Below are positions 9,896-20,000 of a stretch of 27,543 nucleotides of DNA, in pieces. Each line of letters begins with the position of its first letter. Within the stretch, counting starts at the first letter, position 1. Both the position numbers and the translations under genes were made by a program. This stretch comes from Chara braunii (Eukaryota; Streptophyta; Charophyceae; Charales; Characeae), in assembly GCA_003427395.1 (NCBI GenBank), contig BFEA01000004.1, forward strand, positions 910,750 to 938,292, read 5' to 3'. Under the pieces are notes generated by a model, which was not told the DNA's origin, did not search any database, and saw only the letters and a list, made by a program, of their open reading frames with translations.

Positions 9896-10640
9896 ACCCG
9901 GGGCTAGGTCCCACGAGCACGAATTAACAGATACTGACCGTAGATAGGAAAGATCAACGGCCGAAATCTCCTAATTTGCGCAAGTGGGACCTTGCCCCTG
10001 GGTTGAGTTCTGGGGTCCCTGGCCCCAGTCCTTGCTATCCGCACACATAGAGAGGGAGAGGTGACGAGCCATACAACTGTACCGCACACAGGGCAGACAG
10101 TATCACCCCCACCCATGATTACCTTCGCCTAACGCGGCACTTCCACAAACCCTGGTTCACGTGATGACTCCGCCAATGCCGCTTCAACTTCCTCCACTTC
10201 CCGCCCACACCAGCGGTGTCGCACAGTTGTAATGAAGTACAACTAGACCTAGCTCCGGTACACGAGGGATGACGGATTGTGAACTGCGACGACGCACTCG
10301 CGAGGGTGAACAGGGCTACACGGGCACGCCAGTCAGTTGCAGCCGAAGGTGTGGCTCGCTGGGTGGACGTGTATAACTGCGGAGGTAAGGCCAAAATGAC
10401 CCTCTATGCTCAGGTGGAGGTTCGACAGGTGGATGCGGGAGAGCGGAAAGCCCGTGGAGAATGTGCGCGTTTTCTGAGCTTTTGTCCGATCTTGTTTCAG
10501 TAATGGAAATCTGTTGATGCTTGGACTACTAGCGTTTGGCCTCGCTTGACTCTATTCTTCTTCTTGAGCGCGTGATTGAGGGTTGTACATGGGGATTGGG
10601 AATGAAAAGCGGAGAAGCATGTGCTGAAAGCAGCTCGGCC
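9896..10640. other. GC-richer intergenic stretch upstream of eIF2-beta
   Basis: The base composition is richer in G and C than the flanks, with several frames of 70-90 codons on both strands. None has recognisable similarity. It may hold distal promoter sequence of the downstream gene or an untranslated first exon, which the sequence alone cannot settle. Confidence 0.4.
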
Positions 10641-10649
10641 ATTGTTACC

Positions 10650-10712
10650 TATGTCTACTACTCGTCTTCTCTTCTTCTTCGTCCTGCTTCTCGTGGCTCT
10701 CGTCTTATTCCT
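10650..10712 (+). promoter_or_regulatory. CT-rich patch upstream of eIF2-beta
   Basis: A pyrimidine-rich stretch built from TCTTCTTCTTC and CTCGTC words, about 340-400 bases before the start codon. Pyrimidine patches are common near plant transcription starts and in 5' leaders of translation-factor genes. Assignment as promoter or leader is inference; no clear TATA box was found. Confidence 0.3.
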
Positions 10713-10777
10713 CATCCACCTCATTCTCACTCACCAGAAACGGGGTTTCTCCACGGCAGTCAAGTACAAGGCTCTGC

Positions 10778-10891
10778 TTACCTTCTTCCCCCGAATCGAA
10801 TTATGTACGGTCATTATCCCTGTATCTAGACTGAGAGTTGTCCCAAATACAGGTATAATGACCGTACGTTACATGCGGGGGAGGGCGGTAA
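10778..10891. mobile_element. 114-bp TA-flanked MITE, promoter copy
   Basis: The ends read TTACC...GGTAA with arms that include CCCCCGAAT on the left and CGGGGG on the right. Inside, TACGGTCATTATCCCTGTAT pairs with ATACAGGTATAATGACCGTA. It belongs to the family at 15953, 16137, 16618, 19902, 23012 and 24845. It lies 154 bases before the eIF2-beta ATG, so it sits in the promoter or 5' leader. No protein; probably moved by a TA-targeting (Tc1/mariner-type) transposase supplied elsewhere. Confidence 0.85.
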
Positions 10892-11045
10892 CTAGACGAC
10901 CCTAGTCTGGAAAATTCTGATGCCTCTGCTAACTCTCGTCCAATACCGAAAAATTGTGTTGTGCAGGGTAAAGTTTCCCATAAAGAAAGCGATTCAGGAG
11001 CTTCTGTATATTTTGGTTGATTGACTTTGTGACCACTGAGACACC

Positions 11046-11072
11046 ATGGCGGATGAAGATGTACCGATCGAG
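11046..11072 (+). CDS. EIF2S2: eIF2-beta exon 1 (start codon)
   Basis: Nine codons, MADEDVPIE, followed by the donor GTATAG; the intron is phase 0. The ATG has A at -3 and G at +4. A possible acceptor TTGTGTTGTGCAG ends near 10965, so the 5' leader may itself be spliced. That point is inference. Confidence 0.85.
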
Positions 11073-14000
11073 GTATAGCCACATGTTTTGTTTTGGCGTA
11101 TTTGTTGTTTGTCGTTTCTCTTCCCCAATCAAGCTTTAGGTTTGCTTTGTAGACTGATTTGAGTGCTGCGCGGAGTTCACGCCGTCCGCTCTGTCAGGCA
11201 TAGGGCCTGGTCGCACCACTTACAAACTGAGCGAACGACAAAAAATATGGTGTATCTTTCCATGTTTTAGCAGAATATTCATTCTTATTTAGCACATTTG
11301 GTGAGTGGGGCGGCGAGGACCATATTTCCCTCTTCATAAGTGAAGTGGGGAAAGGTGTTCCTCGCTTTGGTTGGTTTGGGTTGTCTCCCTGTCTCGGATT
11401 GACCCTTTAGAAGTACACTGTACGTGATTAGACCTTGGTGCGGATGTGGGGTTCACAACCCAGTCCCACTTGAACCACTGATGTATGATATCATTCGTAG
11501 GTGGATTGACGTATTACATCACGCCACCATACACACATGGTATACAAAATCATTCCTAAACCCGCCGCCCCCATCCCCCCCAATCGCTGATCATACTGCT
11601 TTTTGGGTCCGCTTTTGTACATGATGGATTTGCAGTGCAATGAATGACTGAACAATTGAAACGTGTAGACATACATATTGTCAAGCAGAATATAAGTAAA
11701 ACAATCGTGTAGATATGTATTTATAAGTGTATGTATGTTTTTGCCTTGTGAACTGTACGAGGAGAGGGAGAAGACAACAACGAACGAGGGGCTCTGGTAT
11801 ACTTGCATATATATACGTGTATTATGTAATTGTATATATGTAAAATAGGTGCATCTGTATTCAGCCTCCAGATGAGTTGGAAAAACGCCGACGAAAAAAC
11901 TGTCACAGCCGGCCGTTTCCTGGCCTTTTCTCCCTGTGTCATCTGTTCACCAGGCAGTTCTGAATGACTGTATGTATACATGTTGATATCGTCATATATA
12001 TCATCACATGAATATGAGAGCGCAAAAGCGAAAAAAAGAAAGAACGAATTCGTTTTTTAATATATCTTCTTTCTTACAACTCCCCCTGTTCAGAACCTCT
12101 TGCGTACAAGGCCGCCCACGTGGATGTAGGTTGAGCGGCGGCTGCCCCCACCCCCGTGTGTCATATATATGTGTATATATATTTATGTATTTATGAGACA
12201 TATGACAATATATATATGGGTGCAGCCGCCGCTCAACCTAGATCCTCGTGGGCGGCCTTGTACGCAAGAGGTTCTGAACAGGGGGAGTTGTAAGGAAGAC
12301 GATGAAAAATGAACTGATATTTTTTTTTTGCTCCCTTTTGTTTGCTTTTTTCGTTTTTGCGCTCTGATATCCATGTGACGATATATATATCCATGTGACG
12401 ATATATGTATGTAAGGAAGAAGATCAAAAACGAATTTAAGGTCTTTTTGTTTTCCTTGTTTTTTTCGCTTTGGCGCTCTGATATTATGTGACAACATATA
12501 TATAATATAGTATGTATAGTAGGTGAAATTCCGACGAAATAGATTGTCACAGCCACGCGTTTGTTGTCCTCTTCTCTCTCTATGCCTATGGTTTGCCGGG
12601 CAGCTCTGTTTGACGATATATATGTATATTTTGTTTTTCTGTTTGACATGTATACGGTGCGTATTAGTAGGCTATAAATACCTGTAGATGTATTTGCCCG
12701 TTTCTTTTCCCCTTCTCCCTTTGTCTTCTGTTCACGAGGTAGCTCTGAATGACTACGTACGTATACATATAGGGTTCAGCCTCCTGATGAGTCGGTGAAA
12801 CTCCGACGAAACAGTTTGTCACAGCCCCTCGTTTGTTGTCCTCTTCTCTCTCTCTGCCTACGGTTTATCGGGCAGTTCTGTTTGTGACGATATATAGGGT
12901 TCAGCCTCCTGATGAGTCGGTGAAACTCCGACGAAACAGTTTGTCACAGGCCCTCGTTTGTTGTACTCTTCTCTCTCTCTGCCTACGGTTTACCGGGCAG
13001 TTCTGTTTGTGACGATAGGCAGAGAGAGAGAAGAGGACAACAAACGAGGGGCTGTGACGAACTGTCAGGTCGGAGTTTCACCGACTCATCAGGAGGCTGT
13101 ACATATCGTAAAACAGAGCTGCCCGGTAAACCGTAGGCAGAGAGGGAGAAGAGGACAACAAACGAGGGGCTGTGACAAACTGTATATACATAGGTATATA
13201 GACCATCCACGTGGACGGCCTTGTACGTAAGAGGTTTTGAACAGGGGGAGTCTTGTAAGGAAGAAGATAAAAAATGAATTTATTTCTTCTTTTTTTCGCA
13301 TTTGCGCTCTGATAAATTTGTGATGATATACAGACCATGCGTACGAGTGGTAGGCTATAAATACGTGTATATGTAAATGTATTTGTAGCCTGGTTAAACG
13401 TGCTTTGTCGTTTGATGGGAAAACGTTTTTTCGAATCTTGTGCAGTTGGGAGTGTTTGATCCTACAAGGAAGAAGAAGAAGAAGAAGAAGGTTGTGGACG
13501 TAGATAGCGTCGAGGCTGTCGAGGTTGTCACAGAAGCTGTGGGAAATCTGTCAGGTAAGTGCTATCGCCCTCTCTCTCTTTTTTTTTTTTTTTTTTGGAT
13601 TTGAACACCTGTAACAACTGAGGTCCGTGCCGACTTTTTTTTGTTTTTGTTTTTCGTTTTTTGCTATCTTACGGCAGCACAATCGCGTCGTGTTCAACAT
13701 ATCGTACTCTCATATCATATTAATATAAATGCTAATAATTGGCTTTGATAATAGTGATCGGCGGTCTGTTGTGGCTCACCCTCACCCTGTCCAGTAAATG
13801 TACGTGGACGCGTTCTACGCAGGATAGCCCAGTCGCGTTCTACGAAGGATAGATACTGTAATAGTGATCGGCGATCAAGGGGCGAGTTCCACTAGCAAGG
13901 AGGGTTGGGCTTTAACTGCCTGTACGTGGACGCGTTCTACGCAGTATAGATCAGTCGCGACTGTCTGCACCTCTCCACGAACGCGTCCAAATTCAGGCTT

Positions 14001-17000
14001 TAAATCCAGCCCTCTTTGCTGGTGGGACCCTTGCCCCAGCTTGCGTTGTGGCAAATTAGGGTTCGGAAGTTAGCCGGTGCTGGCTCAATGGTACAGTCCA
14101 AGCGCTATTGATCATGTCCATGACGTGTCCATGACGTGTCCATGACCTGGATGAACTGTGTTGCGGGGCACAGTAACGTATGTGGCCCGGAATGGGACTG
14201 GGTACACGTATCACGCGTTCTTGATAGTTTTCGTCAAAAATTCAAACGTATCCTGTTCAATACAATAGAGTTCCAATCCTGCTCAATTCAGTATGATTAA
14301 GTTAGGGTTATAAACTTTCTTGAAGTTTCTTTTTTTTTCCTGTTCGTTTTTCTTCGAGCTCTATTTTTCCTCCAGAAACTCAGAGAAGAAGTCGCGAGCG
14401 ACTAAGGACATACGTGCTGACCCAAAAAGCGGAAAAGTTTTTTTTTCGTTTTTGCTTGGTTGTGGATTATGGTACCAGCCTATTAGGCAATTTTTCCCTT
14501 TCCCCCCGACTTCTTGGTACCAGTAATTTATCTGCCTTAGTTCACTCTTGGGACATTGATCCGCTACTCACGACATGCACTAAAGACAAAAACTACGGCG
14601 GTGTATCTGCCCATAAATCATTCTAGAGGAAGATTCGTTCTCGTTTTGATCATTTGGAGAGTGGTGCAGGGGGACCCTTGTTCCTGTTTTTTCCCCCCTA
14701 ACATCTTACCATGACATTAAGAAGGTATCAGCCGTTGCTCACTCGCTTACCACGTTTTTTTTCTTTGTTTTAGCTCTCTTTTTCTAACATGCGGTAAGAG
14801 CGCCTTATTTGTTTTTAATGGGAAGAGCGCGTTTTGCATACGAGGCTGAGATGGCTCCGGTCTATTCTTGGGAAGCTTCATGGGAAGCTTCACGAGCTGG
14901 AAGACGGGCCAGCGTTCCAACACAACTTTTCATGTTCTTTTGCGTCACGGCCGACATAGGGTTTGGGTGCACACCACACGAAAACGACGGAAAAACGAGT
15001 GCATATTACCACAGGAGGCATGATATGTCCTTAACGATCTATGGATAGAAATCGATGTATCTTACCGTCGTCTGCGGGAAGATGCACTCGTTTCTTTTTG
15101 TTTGCGTGACCGCCGTTTTCTCCTTCCAACCCCTGTCAACCTTCCTCCCCCCCCCTTTCCCCGCCCTCATTCCTCTCCCCGGGCCCCCTTCACACCCCCT
15201 TTCGGCGGACACTAAGCCAAGTAATGACGAGAAGAAGACGAGGACGCGGGAAAGTTTCCCCCCATTTTATTTTGTTGAAATGAAAAGTAATTGTTTCCGG
15301 AGGACGCGGGAAAGGTCTATGTTTGTGATCTTCGGGTGTTGCTGCTGCAGAGTTCGGACTGAAAGTAGGAGAGAAACGAGGGGGTTGTGCCGGAAGTCCT
15401 ATGCATTATTCCCCCTGGCGACCTGAAATCGTGATGTGTTTGACCCGGATGGAGCCTAGATGCATTCATGGTGATAAGGGTAGAAAGGATTGGTGTACTT
15501 GCGGAGTCGCAAATGTGCGGGAAATAATTTTCACGGTCGAGTAGCAAATGCGCGGGGAATAATTTCCCAGAGTCGCAAATGTGCGGGAAATAATTTTCAC
15601 GGTCGAGTAGCAAATGCGCGGGGAATAATTTCCCATTAGCAGCAGGTGCGCGGGAAATAATTTGCTGCCGACTTGCCAATGTGCGGGAGATAATTGAAAT
15701 AAAATACTACCTGCCGAGTCGCAAATGGGCGGGAGATGCAAATTGGCGGGAATTAATTGAATACACGGTAGGAGTTTTTTACCCTGCTTTGTGCCAAAGA
15801 AAAAAAATGGTGTTTGGTTTGTGTGCGTGCCATCCGGATCCAGGTATGACTTTCCCGATAATCTTTTTTACTTCGCATAATAATGATAAATTGAGAATAA
15901 TAATAATAATATAGCAATATAGCAGCAAAATGTTGATGTAATCTGATGATGGCTAGCGCCTTCCCCCGAACACAACAACGCACCCTCGTTTTGGCTGTAT
16001 CGGGCACGAAACATACCTTGTATACGTCCATTTTCAGGGTGCGTTATGTTCGGGGGAAGGCGGTAGAGTGGGCAGTCTGTCCAACCACATGCAGCGAAGG
16101 AGCGAGTAGAGAGACTTAGCAGGGCCGAGTTTTCATTGCCGCCTTCCCGCGAACACAACGCACCCTTACCATGTGTATCGGACCGGAAAGATAGCGTGCA
16201 TACATTCTTGATCAGGGTGCGTTCTTTTCGGGGGAAGCCAGGAGCACAGATCAAGGGACACTGTGGATTAGGAGATGCGGCCTTCGACCTCCTCTGTTCT
16301 TTATCTGCGGTCAGTATTTTATCGCATCCTTATCAAGACTATCGGACCGGAAAGATAGCTTTTATGCAATTGGTATGTCTTAATTTACAGTATATCAGCA
16401 TCGCTGGATCTGTCAGTATCCCATTGCATCCTTATCGAGACTGTATCGGACCGGAAATATAGCTTCTATGCATTTTTTAATTACAGCATGTCAGCATCGC
16501 TGGATCTGTGCCAGTATCTTATCGCATCCTTATCGCGACTGCATCGGACCGGAAAGATAGCTTCTGTGCATTCGGTATCTCTTAATTAACTGTAGATCAG
16601 CATCGCTGGATCTGTGCTGCCATTATTTTGCGCCGAACACAACAACGTCCCCTTGATCACGACTGTATCGGACCGGGAAGACAGCTTGTATGCATCCATG
16701 ATTCGTGCGCGTCGTGTTCGGGAAAGTCGTGTTATTTCATTCCCCTGTATGGTCTTCCCCCCCCCCCCGGCCCCCCCCTTCTCTAACAAGGCTAATTTTG
16801 TTGTGGCTTCCTCTCTCTATTTTTTTGAGGGAGCCGTTCTCGATTTGTTGATGTCATTCTAAATCATCTTTTGGAATGACTTGAATGACTCGCCTTTTTT
16901 TTTGGGAAATTTCGCGGGAGTTAAAAAAAGAGTTTGAAAATACACTCCGGGCAGAGAACGGTTTCAAATTACACTTGCGGCAATGTATACAAGCTCCAGA

Positions 17001-20000
17001 TTTCCGGTCAGGTAGGGTGACGTGGGGGGGTGTTATGTGCGGGGGAATGCCTGAAGTGTAGTTTCGGACTGTTTTTGTAGCTGTACTGAAGAGGTGTTTT
17101 GCTGTGCTGAAGAAAAAAACATAATTGAAAAGAACAGATACCCTTTTTTTAAATTATGTTTTTATTTTGTTTTGGCTGTGACAGACCTTTCTTTGTTTCG
17201 TGGGTGTTTTGCTTTGCTTGCTTGTGATGGGGTGTGAACCGACAGTCTGTAGAGTTTTCCATCTGGTGTGGGTGAGTAATAGTCTGCTTCGATTTTCGTC
17301 ACAGGTACCTTGAGGGCAGTGGTTGGTGGTCCCCATCTCCTCAGAGGGGTATCAGTTGTGGGGCAGTCGTTGATGCTTAACCACAACCGGGGTTAAGGTG
17401 GATTATCACTTACAGTGTAATTGGTTAGGGCATTCTGCAGACTGTTGAGGGTTCAGCCTCCTGACGAGTCGGTGAAACTCCGACGAAACAGTTTGTCACA
17501 GCCCCTCGTTTGTCGTCCTCTTCTCCCTCTCTGCCCACGGTTGACCGGGCAGCTCTGTTTGACGGTATATCGTCAAACAGAGCTGGCCGGTAAACCATAT
17601 TGTCAAACAGAGCTGCCCGGTAGACTATAAGCAGAGGAGGAGAAGAGGACAACAAACGAGAGGATGTGACAAACTGTTTCGTATATGTATCGTCAATATA
17701 TATATTCCTCTCTGCCTACGGTTTACCTGGCAGCTCTGTTTGACGATATATACACATATACCTGGTCTGTGAGTAGTAGGCTACGACTATGTATGTGTTC
17801 ATTAGTTAGCCGTGTAAGACGAGTGTAAGTTCTTATTTTCTATATTGTTTGATTTTGTTTTGGTATTGTTGCAGTTGCGGGGGAGGAGACGATGGATGCC
17901 CCGTTTGCTGGCCTGAAGAAAAAGAAAAAGAAGCCGCAGGTATGTCCGTTTGGTATGTCCGTTTCCTCTTTTGTTTTTCTGTTCGCTGCATTCATATAAT
18001 GTATTTTTAGCAAAGCTGACTGGCTGCAGTCTCTTGAGAATGTCTCGCTGGGCGTGGACTCGCAGTGTCTCTACCAGATCGCATTTATGACCGGCCCTGG
18101 ATGAATCTGACCGCAATTACGGCCGAAATCAAAGAGTAAAACAGAAGTCCAATTGGGAAAAAGACGGAATTCGAAAGTTGTCGTCCTATCTACCAGAAGG
18201 AAGACTCAGTTATGCTATCATTAAACGAAGACGTTACTGTGCATATTGCAGTAGAATGTGACCAGGTACGCTCGGTATCCTATCCACCAGCGAGGAGACT
18301 CTGTTATGATGCTCTCTTCTCAGCAGATTAGATTATGTTTTTTCAAATGCCGATCCGAGATACTCGACAATGGGAGCACCATGTGAAAAAAAGGTGCATC
18401 GTGCAGTATAGAATGTGCCCAGGTGCGTTCGGCATTTTCACATGTGGGGATTGGTGGTGGAGTGGGTGTTCTTTCGCATTTCATGGCGATTACGTAGACG
18501 TGGTCAGGTACTTCCGAGACGTGGTATGGGTGCGTAGACGTGGTCAGGTACTTCCGAGACGTTGTATGGGTGTACCAGGCAGTTGCAGGTGAATGTGTGT
18601 ACCAGCTGATGGTTCCCCTGTTTACTGATTGCCCGAGATTTTGTTCCTTCTTCGTCTCCCTCCCTCTCTTCTGTCTCCACCCTTTCCTCTCTTCCCCCCC
18701 TCTCCCCCCTCTCTCCTGTCCCTCTCCTCTCCTCTCTCGTCTCCTTCCTCTCCTCTCTGCCCCTTTTCATCCTCTTCCTCTCCTTCGTCTCCTCTCTGCC
18801 AGCCCTCTTTCCTCTCTTTCCTCCCCCTCAGCCAGCCCTGTTTCCTCCCTCTTTCGTCCCTCCGTCCTCCCTCTTTCGTCCCTCCGTCCTCCCTCTTTCC
18901 CCCCTTCCCCCCACTGTGAATAGTCGGTTGATGTGCCATCTGTTTGGTTCCCAATCAATGACGAGCACCCACTCAACGCTTCGGCAGCAATCCACTTGTT
19001 CATTCAGGAGAATGGAGTTCTGCGTCTTTTCCTCTCTTTCCTTTCTTTCCTCTCTTTCCTCTCCCTCTTTCGTCTCCCTCTTTCCCCCCTTCGCCCCTTC
19101 CCCCCACTGTGAATAGTCGGTTGATGTGCCATCTGTTTGGTTCCCAATCAATTACGAGCACCCACTCAACTCTTTGGCAGCAATCCACTTGTTCATTCAG
19201 GAGAATGGAGTTCCCTTACGTTCTCATAGTGTACTGGTGGCCCGACTCTTCGCTGTGGTGGTTAAGTCACTGCTTGGCTGTGGCGGGTCAAATCTCTGCC
19301 TTTGCTTCGTTTGTGGCCTGACTGTGTCCGTGAAAATTAAAACCTCCTGCAGATCAGGAAGGCGGTTGTTAGAATGTAGCGTAGAATGTAGCGAATGCTC
19401 TTACCTGGTCTGTCCTTTTGTTTGCTGTTTTTTTTTTTTTTTGTTTTGGTTGTCTTGGCTCCCTGTCTCTCTCGTGCCCGTGTCTCTGTCTCTGAGGTGT
19501 ACATCTGGCTGAAGGTGGCACAGTTTAAGTATCCCATCTTTGCTGTGTTCCCGTCGATCGTGGGGTGCACTGGTCGTTGTGCCATTTGATGTGCCAGGAC
19601 ACAGCCCCAGCCTTGCAGAAAAAGTAACTCGTCACCACCACACTAGCACCGCACCACAAATTTCGGGGTGGGGCCACCATTGATAAAATTCATCAATGAC
19701 CTCAGTTGCATTTCCGGCCTACGAAAGTTGCGGCAAGGGGACCGCTGCCAGTACACGGCCCTAGCCGTGCAGAAAAAAGCACCGCACTGTAGCACTGCAG
19801 TGTTATGTTAGTATGTACCGTCAGTCCAGGTACAGCTACAGTTACCGTGCGTTCTACCTGGGCGAAGACGCCAGAGCAACAGCCAGAGTCAGAGAAAAGA
19901 ACTACTGTGTTCACCCGAATACAACGTACGGTCATTATTGCCGACTGTAGACTCAAAGTTGTCCCAAATGCACAGCTATAATGACCGTACGTCAGGCTGT

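Noticed and set aside
10279-10503. 74-codon frame and overlapping minus-strand frame upstream of eIF2-beta
   Set aside because: Frames of this size are expected in GC-richer sequence, and neither strand shows a recognisable domain.
12784-12820. Calling this a proven self-cleaving ribozyme
   Set aside because: Core, stem II and stem III fit, but adjacent flanks do not pair as stem I in either the type I or type III arrangement that I tried.
15504-15762. CRISPR-like look of regularly spaced repeats
   Set aside because: The host is a nuclear eukaryotic genome, spacers are themselves repeated, and units are a 33/66-bp minisatellite.
18622-18954. Arg/Glu/Gly-rich frames on the minus strand
   Set aside because: They are translations of the polypyrimidine tract's complement and have no sequence beyond that composition.
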